Shown one piece after another: positions 11,701 to 22,700 of a stretch of 64,000 nucleotides of DNA (position 1 is the first letter of the stretch; every line of letters starts with the position of its first letter). The translations under genes were made by a program, and so were the position numbers. The stretch spans positions 1-64,000 of the forward strand of contig JAAVTG010000643.1 in the NCBI GenBank assembly GCA_011947345.1, read 5' to 3'. Source of the DNA: Phytophthora quininea. Taxonomy: Eukaryota; Oomycota; Peronosporomycetes; Peronosporales; Peronosporaceae. The notes beneath the pieces are model-generated. The model had not been told where the DNA came from. It worked only from the letters and a program-made list of their open reading frames with translations, and did not search any database.

Positions 11701-12767
11701 TGGGGACGTCGGCCCACGCGCCACCCAAGCGTCGCAACGGAGACATCGGGTCGCTGTGGGTCGACGTCCAGCGCCACCTCCGGGTGTTCGGCCTCAAGCT
11801 CGAGACGGCGCCGGCGTGCGCGGAGACCGACACACCGGAGGCGACGGCTTCGCGTGCCGCATCACGATGGGTGGCTGGACCACCGCAGCGTGCTGAGGCA
11901 CGTGAAGCTGCACCTGAAGCACCAGCACTGGCGCAAGTGGGCGGCCATGCGCGACCAAGGGAAGACAACGCGCGCGCATGGCGCCGCCGGCAGCGGCTTC
12001 CCACGCGGCCACGGGGCCTGTGGGAAGCCGACTACCGCTTCGCGGTGGCCGCCCGCTTGAACCAAGTGGACACGCACAGCGTGCTGAAGCGCCGGCGTCT
12101 CCGAGCGCACGACAAGTGCAGACATCCAGGGTGCGCGCGCTCGGAGACGTTGGCGCACGTGCTGAACCACTGCCCAGGCACGATGGACGCGGTCCGTGGT
12201 CGGCATGACGACGCGCTCAAGACCATCGAGCGCGCGCTCATCGCGTCGTCATGCGACGGCAAGGACCGCGTCGAGCTCCGCACGAACCAGACCGTGCCGT
12301 CGCTCGCCGGCCCCGCGCTGCGGCCCGACCTCCAGCTGTACAACCACACCAAGAAGACGGTGGCGGTGGTCGACCTGGCCGTGGCGTTCGAGGAGCAGGC
12401 GAGCGACGACCCAGAGCTCGGCGCTGGCGCGCATCGCCGCGCACAAGCGCACCAAGTACGACCGCGTCAAGCGCCACCTCGAGCGCCAAGGGTGGAAGGT
12501 GCACCTCTCGGCGCTCGTGTACGGGTCGCTGGGCGCGGTCGCCAGAGGCAACCACAAGGTGTTCACGGAACACCTTGGCCTCCTCAAGCGTGAGGCGAAG
12601 CGGCTGGACCGGACGCTCTCAGCAGCGTGCATCCAGGCCAGCCGCCGCATCTGGAACCTGCACTGCAGCCAGCACCGCGCCCGCCAGCACCAAGGGCGAC
12701 CAAGTCAAGACTCAGGGCAGTCGGGCGACGGAGACCGGGGAATCCGTCGCACACCGGCCGCCGCTAG
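8701..12767 (+). pseudogene. Utopia polyprotein, copy 1 (multiply frameshifted)
   Basis: Readable blocks in shifting frames: RNase H with TNNTAEYTALLLG and HIDRQDNGHADRLAN (about 8816-9200); RT block VPQSWKLGAVRLLYKKG (about 10410-10470), YDFRNAFGSVP (10685-10718) and ADDLKIFSGTEEG (10990-11030); thumb YLGIGDGFDHVRRR (11205-11245); zinc knuckle CRHPGC (12117-12134); endonuclease RPDLQLYNHTKKT to VVDLAV (12320-12385). The first RNase H aspartate block is broken by loss of one T before GACGGC near 8830. Part of RT motif B is also frame-broken by deletions near 10860. The stop corresponding to the other copies is TAG at 12765-12767. Confidence 0.8.
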
Positions 12768-12959
12768 TCGGCATCCAGGCCCAACGCGGCCGACAGGGCC
12801 ACACCCAGGTAGGGAACCGCCCTCGGAAACCCTGCTCCGACACTTCGCGCCAGATAGCTACATTTGCATATTGTACCCACTCTAGCTAGCAAGTAGCGAC
12901 TACCAGGTATTGACTACCAGGAAGTAACTGACCAGTCGGCAGGTAATACATACACTTTC
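8701..12959 (+). mobile_element. Utopia non-LTR retrotransposon copy 1, 5'-truncated
   Basis: It begins about 450 bp downstream of the repeat-motif region of the full element, abutting the 5-phosphatase exon. The shared bases GGCGAGACAG sit at the join. It retains RNase H, RT, endonuclease and the complete 3' UTR that ends at the U2 segment. Compared with copies 2-5 it lacks about 75 bases in many small deletions, for example around 10190-10250, 11120-11190 and 11350-11390. Confidence 0.9.
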
Positions 12960-13104
12960 TCTGTTCTAATCAGTGTGAAAACTGGTTTCCGCGCGCTTGG
13001 CGCGGTCGTTTCACATTCATTTTTGGAACTTCCGGTGGACGCCTGGCTTGCTAGCGTCCTCCGGGCGGTCTCCGAGGGCTTCCACCGTCCCTCGCGAGGC
13101 CAAC
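12960..13104 (+). ncRNA. U2 snRNA gene, 3' part only (copy A)
   Basis: It begins TCTGTTCTAATCAG at the exact 3' end of Utopia, matching U2 from nt 39 (human numbering), just after the branch-site-recognition GUAGUA. Then follow stem-loop IIa (ATCAGTGTGAAAACTGGT, close to yeast U2), a IIb hairpin (CCGCGC/GCGCGG), the Sm-type site ATTTTTGG, a GGACGC...GCGTCC hairpin and a terminal GGGCGGT...ACCGTCC hairpin. The invariant first 38 nt are absent, so this cannot make a functional U2. The terminal loop does not show the usual U2 stem IV loop, which lowers confidence a little. Confidence 0.75.
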
Positions 13105-16100
13105 TATACTTAATCTTACTATACTCCCGTAAAACCTTGCCTCTTTCGGTTATGCGTTTTTCTGGCCGCGCGAGCGCGCCCTGTCCTCGGACAGCGACGC
13201 CTCCACGGCCAGCCAGTCGTCGCTGGCCAGCGACACGTCCTTCTACGACGCCGTGGCCGGCGACGACGCCCCTGGCCACTCGACTGGGGGCCGACAGCGC
13301 GCCGCGTGGCCTCGCGGCCTCGGCGGTGACGGCTGGGGACGGCGCCTCGCGGCCCGTCTCTGGCCCGCTGGCCAACCTCCCCTCGCAGCACGCCGGCGCG
13401 CGCGTGCGCCTCGACCGCCGGCCCTGGCGGCGCCCAGGCGCCGAGCCCGCCCGCCCAAGCGCGCCGTTCGGCTGCCCAAGGACCCCAGCTCGCCCCCCAG
13501 CCGGCTCAAGGCCCCCAAGACCCCTGAGCGATGCGTGGCAACCCGGCAGGGCGGCCGGCAGGCTGCCCGAGTCGGTAGCGCTCGGGGAGGCGCTCTCAGC
13601 GGCCACGGCGCGCGCTCTGGACGCGGCCCACGGCCACCCCGACCTCTCCGGCGACGACGGCGACGACGTGGACGCCCAAGACGACCACGACGCCGCCGCC
13701 GACGCCTCGCCAGACTCCGCCAGTGCTGTGACTCGACCCGGCAGGGCGGCAGGCATGCTGCCCGACCAGGCCGAGTCGCAGCACGGGCCGAGCACCCACA
13801 ACCCGGCCCCAAGCACCACAACGCCGACCCCCAGGACGGACCCCGCGCCCGCCCAAGTGCTCCGCGCCCCGCCGAGCCCCAGTGCTGTGCCGTCCACACC
13901 CGGCAGGGCGGCGGCCAGGCTGCAAAATATTCCAGCGCCTGCCGTCGCCCATACAGCGCTGGAGCCCGGCGGTGCACCAGCACCCCAAGCGTGGCAGCGT
14001 CTGCCGCTGCTCGTGGAGCAGAAGCAGGAGCTGCCAGCGTCCAAGAGCAAGCTGCCGCCCGCGTCGCGGCCGAGCGCGACGAGCGCGCCGAGCCGGACCA
14101 GACTCAAGCACCCCAGGCTCGTGCGTCCGCCGCGCTCCAAGCCAGCGACCCAGACGGCAGCTCCAGCTCCAGGACAGGCGAAGACGGGGGCACAGGTGCG
14201 CACACCTCCACCACAGCCCCCATGGACGTCGACGACGAAGCTGGGCGGCCAGCAGCAGCCTTGCGGCCGCTATCTCCGCCGCCCGAGCTGCGCATTGGGC
14301 GCATTGGCGGTAAGCGCCGACGGCTGGACAGCGCTGACGACGAGGACGTGCGCGAGCTGGCCGAGCTGCTGCTCGAAGAGGACGAGCCCGGGGCCCAAGC
14401 ACCAGCGCCAAGGCTACCCACGGCCAGCGCTCTCCCGGCGCCCGTCCTCGCCGTGTACGCACACAACGCGCAGCGATTCAACTGCGCGCTGTGCGTGTAC
14501 TCGGCCGCCAGCCACGCAGCGCTCAGGCGCCACCGAGACTCGCGCCACCGGCGCGTGGTCTTCGTGGACAAATTCTCGGCGGGCTGCACATGCAGCACGC
14601 CCTTCGCGTCCAGGCTGGCAGCCGCACACCACGCCAACGCGTGCGCCGGCCGGACGACGGCACCACTGGCACTGGCTGCTGCAGCGGCAGGGACATCAAG
14701 CCTCACCACTGCGGCAGCCAACGCCACCGCGACGGCGGCCACCACCGACTTGCCCCGCGACAACTCCTCCGGGCTCGCAGCTTCCCCAGCTGCCGAGCCC
14801 ACGCGTCCACGTCGTGACCGCGCAGGAGCAGGAGCAACAGGCAGCGCACGACGGCCACGCAGAGCAGCAGGCGACGACGCGATGGGGACCTCCCTCGCAG
14901 ACGAAGAGATCGAGGCGCGCTGGGCGCGAACATGCTCGCCCCGCCCGACTCGCTGGGGTCCGCCACTGCCGACCACGACGGTGGAGCGCGTCGCGGCGAG
15001 CATGGAGCTCTCGCCAGCGCCTGCCACGAGCGCAGCTACCCGTTGGGGACCACCGCTGCCGCCTGACGTGGTGGGGCAGCGTGCGGCCGCGCTGCCACCA
15101 CCTCCCCAGAGCCAAGCGCCCACGAGACTGCGCCCACGACGCGCTGGGGCCCACGCCTCCCGCAGGAGCTCTGCGCGGCGAGAGCGACGGCAGCACGACT
15201 ATCCGCGACGGAGGAGGCCGCGACAGAGTCGGCGCCGCCCCAGCAGCCTGGCGAGACAGCTGAGCCGGCGGCGATGGTCGATGCAACCGGCGCAGCCCAC
15301 GAGGACGCGGGCGACGAAGCACGGGCGGCAGCGGACGGCGTGGCGGCGGCTCAAGACGCCGGCGAATGGCTGCTCCGCTTCGACGGCGCCTGCCGTGCCA
15401 ACCCAGGCCCAGGCGGCGCCGGAGCGGCGCTGTTCAAGCCCAGCGGCCCGGTGGTGTGGACGTGCTCCCACTTCATGCCGAGCAGCAGCGAGACCAACAA
15501 CACGGCGGAGTATACCGCGCTGCTGCTCGGCGCCCGGGCCGCTGCCGACCACGGCGTCACGAAGCTGCGCGTGGAGGGCGACAGCACGCTGGTGATCCAG
15601 CAAGTGCGTGGCATATTCGCCACGCGCAGCACCGCCCTCCGACGCCTGCGCAACCTGGCCAAGACCGAGCTGGCGCGTGTGGGAGCTTCTCGCTCCACCA
15701 CATCGACCGCCAAGACAACGGCCACGCGGACCGACTGGCCAACGCGGCGCTCGACCGCCGCGGCACGAAGGTGGAGTGCGGCGTGCACGCCGACGGCGAC
15801 GGCTGCTCCAGCACCGAGGTGGCGACCACGGCGGCCGAGCAGGACGCTGCCACGACACGGGCGCCACCACCAACAGCGCTGCCACCGGCCGATGAGCCGA
15901 TGCCCGAAGCGGACGACGACGAGGCCGCCGGCGACGTCGACGACGGCGAGGTCTACGCGCCGATGCGCATCGGCCCCGACGCCGTGCCACGACGGAGACC
16001 ACGCCTTCACCTGCGCAAGCTGGACGAGGCCGAGCACGACGAGGCTGCTGCGGTGGTGGAGCGGCTGGGCGCGACGATGGCGGCCAAGATCGCCGATGCG

Positions 16101-19100
16101 AGCGACTGGGAGACGGCGGAGGGCTACATCACGGCCCTCCCGCACAGACTCTACGAAATATTGCAGCCGTTCTCCCAGGGCCATCGTCGTCCCCAGCCTC
16201 CCCACCAGCCCACACAGCAGCAACCCCAGCAGCAGCAGCACGCGCACCAGCAGCAACCTGACCATCAGCTGCCGGTTCAGCCCCAGCACGGGCTCGCGCA
16301 GCCAGCACCACCCAGTGGACGGCGTCGCCGACGCCGAGGAGGGCGCTCCAGCGCAGCCAAGCGCCGACGGCGACAGCGGCCGCCCCGAGTAACGCGCCAC
16401 CACCGCGAGCACCGCCTCGACGAGGCTCTTGATGACCTGCACGCGGTGGAGCACGCGACGCCGGGAAATCGCAGCGCGGTCAACAAAGCTCGGCGGCGTG
16501 TTGGGCGCGTGGCCTCGGCCATCGCACAGCAGCGCCTCCGCCACCGTTTCGACACGGAGGAGAAGGCGTGCGTGGAGGCCGTCCTCGCCGCCGCACGCGC
16601 CAAGAGGACAGCAGGAGTGTCAGGACCAGCAGCACAAGCGACGACGGCGGCGACGGCGACGGCGACGAGCAGCGGTGGCGACGACGACGACGGAAGTGCC
16701 CTATCCCGGCCGCCCGGCTCTGGGAGCACTTCACCGCCATCAACACACCGACAACCAGCTTCTCCGCGATGGCGCCAGTGGGCGCCCAGTTCCGCGCCGC
16801 GCTCGCTCGCCTGCCGCCCGCCACCGACGCCGCCGAGCTGCTGACGGACCCGCCGACGGTGGACGAGATCGAAAGCCAGCTCCACCGTGCGCGCGGGTCC
16901 TCCAGCCCAGGCCTGGACGGCATCGGCTACGACGTGTACAAGGCGTTCACGTCGCAGCTGATGCCGGCGCTCCACGCCGCGTTCCAGTGCTGCTGGCAGC
17001 ACAAGAAGGTGCCCCAGAGCTGGAAGCTCGGCGTGGTGCGGCTGCTGTACAAGAAGGGCCCGCGCGAGGACCCCGCTTGCTGGAGGCCCATCTGCCTCCA
17101 GCAAGCGATATACAAGCTCTACACGGGGTCCTCGCGCGGCGGCTGGTGCGGTGGCTGGACGTCAACGGCCGCCACGCACCTGGCCAAAAGGGTTCCGAGC
17201 GCTCAACGGCTGCGGGGAGCACAACTTCCTCGCAGCCACGCTCGTCGACCAGGCCCGCCGCAAGCGACGCACGCTCTTCGAAGTCTGGTACGACTTCCGC
17301 AACGCGTTCGGCAGCGTGCCGTTCGCGTTGCTGTGGGACTCGCTGACGCGGCTTGGCGTTCCCGACGACTACGTCGCCATGTGCAAAGGGCTCTACGAGA
17401 GCGCGGCGTTCGTCGTCGGGAACGCCTCGGACGGCACGACAGACCCGGTCTCGCTGCGGGTGGGGGTCTTCCAAGGATGCCCACTCAGCCCGCAGCTCTT
17501 CAACGCCGCCATCAGCCCACTGCTCTTCGCGCTGCAGCGGCTGCCGGCCACGGGCGTGCAGCTGTCGGGCGATGACTGCCTCGGTGCCTCGGCGTACGCC
17601 GACGACCTCAAGATCTTCAGCGGCACCGAGGAAGGCATCAAGCGACAGCACGCGCTCGTGGCCGACTTCCTGCGCTGGACCGGCATGGAGGCGAACCCAA
17701 ACAAGTGCTGCTCCATGTCGGTCCAGCGCGATACCAGGGGCGTGCTCAAGACCGAAGACCTCGGGCTGCAGCTGGACGAGTCGCCGATCCCCTCGCTCTC
17801 CATGAGCGAGTCGTACACGTACCTGGGGATCGGCGACGGCTTCGACCACGTGCGCCGCCGCGTCGAGCTCGCGCCAGCGCTCACGCAGCTCAAGCTCGAC
17901 GCGACGGCGCTGCTGCAGTCGGGGCTGGCGCCGTGGCAGGTGGTGAAGGCCGTGAAGACGTACCTCTACCCTCGGGTAGAGTACGCCCTTCGCCACCTCC
18001 GGCCGTTCCAGCAGCAGCTCGAGGGCTTCGACCGGCACCTCGCGCGCGGCCTCCGCCATCTGCTGCGCCTCCCCACCTCCGCCACCACCGAGTTCCTCTA
18101 CGCGCCGGTGTCGCGCGGCGGCTCTCTTGCCGCTGACGGAGCTGCATGCAGCGCTGCAGATCGCGCATGGATGGCAGATGATGAACTCGCCCGACCCTGC
18201 CATCCAGCGCATCGCGCGCATGCAGCTCCGGCAGATAGCCGACGCGCGGCACCGCGTGGACACGGAGCACTGGCGCGAGCGCGGAGACGAGCTGTGCGCG
18301 CTGCTGCTGAACTCGCAGCTGGGGACGTCGGCCCACGCGCCACCCAAGCGTCGCAACGGAGACATCGGGTCGCTGTGGGTCGACGTCCAGCGCCACCTCC
18401 GGGTGTTCGGCCTCAAGCTCGAGACGGCGCCGGCGTGCGCGGAGACCGACACACCGGAGGCGACGCTGCAGCTTCGCGTGCCGCATCACGATGGGTGGCT
18501 GGACCACCGCAGCGTGCTGAGGCACGTGAAGCTGCACCTGAAGCACCAGCACTGGCGCAAGTGGGCGGCCATGCGCGACCAAGGGAAGACAACGCGCGCG
18601 CATGGCGCCGCCGGCAGCGGCTTCCTCACGCGGCCACGGGGCCTGTGGGAAGCCGACTACCGCTTCGCGGTGGCCGCCCGCTTGAACCAAGTGGACACGC
18701 ACAGCGTGCTGAAGCGCCGGCGTCTCCGAGCGCACGACAAGTGCAGACATCCAGGGTGCGCGCGCTCGGAGACGTTGGCGCACGTGCTGAACCACTGCCC
18801 AGGCACGATGGACGCGGTCCGTGGTCGGCATGACGACGCGCTCAAGACCATCGAGCGCGCGCTCATCGCGTCGTCATGCGACGGCAAGGACCGCGTCGAG
18901 CTCCGCACGAACCAGACCGTGCCGTCGCTCGCCGGCCCCGCGCTGCGGCCCGACCTCCAGCTGTACAACCACACCAAGAAGACGGTGGCGGTGGTCGACC
19001 TGGCCGTGGCGTTCGAGGAGCAGGCGAGCGACGACCCAGAGAGCTCGGCGCTGGCGCGCATCGCCGCGCACAAGCGCACCAAGTACGACCGCGTCAAGCG

Positions 19101-19587
19101 CCACCTCGAGCGCCAAGGGTGGAAGGTGCACCTCTCGGCGCTCGTGTACGGGTCGCTGGGCGCGGTCGCCAGAGGCAACCACAAGGTGTTCACGGAACAC
19201 CTTGGCCTCCTCAAGCGTGAGGCGAAGCGGCTGGACCGGACGCTCTCAGCAGCGTGCATCCAGGCCAGCCGCCGCATCTGGAACCTGCACTGCAGCCAGC
19301 ACCGCGCCCGCCAGCACCAAGGGCGACCAAGTCAAGACTCAGGGGCAGTCGGGCGACGGAGACCGGGGAATCCGTCGCACACCGGCCGCCGCTAGTCGGC
19401 ATCCAGGCCCAACGCGGCCGACAGGGCCACACCCAGGTAGGGAACCGCCCTCGGAAACCCTGCTCCGACACTTCGCGCCAGATAGCTACATTTGCATATT
19501 GTACCCACTCTAGCTAGCAAGTAGCGACTACCAGGTATTGACTACCAGGAAGTAACTGACCAGTCGGCAGGTAATACATACACTTTC
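13105..19587 (+). mobile_element. Utopia non-LTR retrotransposon copy 2, full length
   Basis: Complete unit from the end of U2 segment A to the start of U2 segment B. Leader of 47 nt to the ATG at 13152; coding region to the TAG at 19393-19395; 3' UTR 19396-19587. It shares single-base states with copies 1 and 4 (C at 16272; C4 run at 14784-14787), not with copies 3 and 5. Confidence 0.93.
13152..19395 (+). pseudogene. Utopia polyprotein, copy 2 (several one-base frameshifts)
   Basis: Blocks in order: C2H2 finger CALC...H...H (about 14480-14550); TRWGPPL repeats (about 14945-15065); RNase H from RFDGACRANPGPGG (about 15377) with VEGDSTLVIQQV, then a frame break at the GGG run near 15681 (GGGG in copies 4 and 5) before HIDRQDNGHADRL; RT from GLDGIGYDVYKAF (about 16912) through YDFRNAFGSVP, GCPLSPQLFN and YADDLKIF (about 17595). 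A further break near 18122 (TTGGGG reduced) splits the RT thumb from the endonuclease part, which then reads to 19395. Breaks coincide with homopolymers or small deletions, so the true copy may be less damaged. Confidence 0.82.
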
Positions 19588-19733
19588 TCTGTTCTAATCA
19601 GTGTGAAAACTGGTTTCCGCGCGCTTGGCGCGGTCGTTTCACATTCATTTTTGGAACTTCCGGTGGACGCCTGGCTTGCTAGCGTCCTCCGGGCGGTCTC
19701 CGAGGGCTTCCACCGTCCCCTCGCGAGGCCAAC
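19588..19733 (+). ncRNA. U2 snRNA gene, 3' part only (copy B)
   Basis: Same segment and same junction to the Utopia 3' end as copy A; Sm site ATTTTTGG intact; ends GAGGCCAAC before the leader of Utopia copy 3. No 5' half present. Confidence 0.75.
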
Positions 19734-22700
19734 TATACTTAATCTTACTATACTCCCGTAAAAACCTTGCCTCTTTCGGTTATGCGTTTTTCTGGCCGCG
19801 CGAGCGCGCCCTGTCCTCGGACAGCGACGCCTCCACGGCCAGCCAGTCGTCGCTGGCCAGCGACACGTCCTTCTACGACGCCGTGGCCGGCGACGACGCC
19901 CCTGGCCACTCGACTGGGGGCCGACAGCGCGCCGCGTGGCCTCGCGGCCTCGGCGGTGACGGCTGGGGACGGCGCCTCGCGGCCCGTCTCTGGCCCGCTG
20001 GCCAACCTCCCCTCGCAGCACGCCGGCGCGCGCGTGCGCCTCGACCGCCGGCCCTGGCGGCGCCCAGGCGCCGAGCCCGCCCGCCCAAGCGCGCCGTTCG
20101 GCTGCCCAAGGACCCCAGCTCGCCCCCAGCCGGCTCAAGGCCCCCAAGACCCCTGAGCGATGCGTGGCAACCCGGCAGGGCGGCCGGCAGGCTGCCCGAG
20201 TCGGTAGCGCTCGGGAGGCGCTCTCAGCGGCCACGGCGCGCGCTCTGGACGCGGCCCACGGCCACCCCGACCTCTCCGGCGACGACGGCGACGACGTGGA
20301 CGCCCAAGACGACCACGACGCCGCCGCCGACGCCTCGCCAGACTCCGCCAGTGCTGTGACTCGACCCGGCAGGGCGGCAGGCATGCTGCCCGACCAGGCC
20401 GAGTCGCAGCACGGGCCGAGCACCCACAACCCGGCCCCAAGCACCACAACGCCGACCCCCAGGACGGACCCCGCGCCCGCCCAAGTGCTCCGCGCCCCGC
20501 CGAGCCCCAGTGCTGTGCCGTCCACACCCGGCAGGGCGGCGGCCAGGCTGCAAAATATTCCAGCGCCTGCCGTCGCCCATACAGCGCTGGAGCCCGGCGG
20601 TGCACCAGCACCCCAAGCGTGGCAGCGTCTGCCGCTGCTCGTGGAGCAGAAGCAGGAGCTGCCAGCGTCCAAGAGCAAGCTGCCGCCCGCGTCGCGGCCG
20701 AGCGCGACGAGCGCGCCGAGCCGGACCAGACTCAAGCACCCCAGGCTCGTGCGTCCGCCGCGCTCCAAGCCAGCGACCCAGACGGCAGCTCCAGCTCCAG
20801 GACAGGCGAAGACGGGGGCACAGGTGCGCACACCTCCACCACAGCCCCCATGGACGTCGACGACGAAGCTGGGCGGCCAGCAGCAGCCTTGCGGCCGCTA
20901 TCTCCGCCGCCCGAGCTGCGCATTGGGCGCATTGGCGGTAAGCGCCGACGGCTGGACAGCGCTGACGACGAGGACGTGCGCGAGCTGGCCGAGCTGCTGC
21001 TCGAAGAGGACGAGCCCGGGGCCCAAGCACCAGCGCCAAGGCTACCCACGGCCAGCGCTCTCCCGGCGCCCGTCCTCGCCGTGTACGCACACAACGCGCA
21101 GCGATTCAACTGCGCGCTGTGCGTGTACTCGGCCGCCAGCCACGCAGCGCTCAGGCGCCACCGAGACTCGCGCCACCGGCGCGTGGTCTTCGTGGACAAA
21201 TTCTCGGCGGGCTGCACATGCAGCACGCCCTTCGCGTCCAGGCTGGCAGCCGCACACCACGCCAACGCGTGCGCCGGCCGGACGACGGCACCACTGGCAC
21301 TGGCTGCTGCAGCGGCAGGGACATCAAGCCTCACCACTGCGGCAGCCAACGCCACCGCGACGGCGGCCACCACCGACTTGCCCCGCGACAACTCCTCCGG
21401 GCTCGCAGCTTCCCCCAGCTGCCGAGCCCACGCGTCCACGTCGTGACCGCGCAGGAGCAGGAGCAACAGGCAGCGCACGACGGCCACGCAGAGCAGCAGG
21501 CGACGACGCGATGGGGACCTCCCTCGCAGACGAAGAGATCGAGGCGCGCTGGGCGCGAACATGCTCGCCCCGCCCGACTCGCTGGGGTCCGCCACTGCCG
21601 ACCACGACGGTGGAGCGCGTCGCGGCGAGCATGGAGCTCTCGCCAGCGCCTGCCACGAGCGCAGCTACCCGTTGGGGACCACCGCTGCCGCCTGACGTGG
21701 TGGGGCAGCGTGCGGCCGCGCTGCCACCACCTCCCCAGAGCCAAGCGCCCACGAGACTGCGCCCACGACGCGCTGGGGCCCACGCCTCCCGCAGGAGCTC
21801 TGCGCGGCGAGAGCGACGGCAGCACGACTATCCGCGACGGAGGAGGCCGCGACAGAGTCGGCGCCGCCCCAGCAGCCTGGCGAGACAGCTGAGCCGGCGG
21901 CGATGGTCGATGCAACCGGCGCAGCCCACGAGGACGCGGGCGACGAAGCACGGGCGGCAGCGGACGGCGTGGCGGCGGCTCAAGACGCCGGCGAATGGCT
22001 GCTCCGCTTCGACGGCGCCTGCCGTGCCAACCCAGGCCCAGGCGGCGCCGGAGCGGCGCTGTTCAAGCCCAGCGGCCCGGTGGTGTGGACGTGCTCCCAC
22101 TTCATGCCGAGCAGCAGCGAGACCAACAACACGGCGGAGTATACCGCGCTGCTGCTCGGCGCCCGGGCCGCTGCCGACCACGGCGTCACGAAGCTGCGCG
22201 TGGAGGGCGACAGCACGCTGGTGATCCAGCAAGTGCGTGGCATATTCGCCACGCGCAGCACCGCCCTCCGACGCCTGCGCAACCTGGCCAAGACCGAGCT
22301 GGCGCGTGTGGGAGCTTCTCGCTCCACCACATCGACCGCCAAGACAACGGCCACGCGGACCGACTGGCCAACGCGGCGCTCGACCGCCGCGGCACGAAGG
22401 TGGAGTGCGGCGTGCACGCCGACGGCGACGGCTGCTCCAGCACCGAGGTGGCGACCACGGCGGCCGAGCAGGACGCTGCCACGACACGGGCGCCACCACC
22501 AACAGCGCTGCCACCGGCCGATGAGCCGATGCCCGAAGCGGACGACGACGAGGCCGCCGGCGACGTCGACGACGGCGAGGTCTACGCGCCGATGCGCATC
22601 GGCCCCGACGCCGTGCCACGACGGAGACCACGCCTTCACCTGCGCAAGCTGGACGAGGCCGAGCACGACGAGGCTGCTGCGGTGGTGGAGCGGCTGGGCG

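Noticed and set aside
12960..13104. R2-like insertion into rRNA genes
   Set aside because: The flanking segment does not resemble 28S rRNA. Stem IIa, the Sm-type site and hairpins match U2.
16568..17575. Introns as the explanation for frame changes inside Utopia
   Set aside because: The frame changes need one or two bases only, at homopolymers that vary between copies; there are no GT-AG pairs at matching places.
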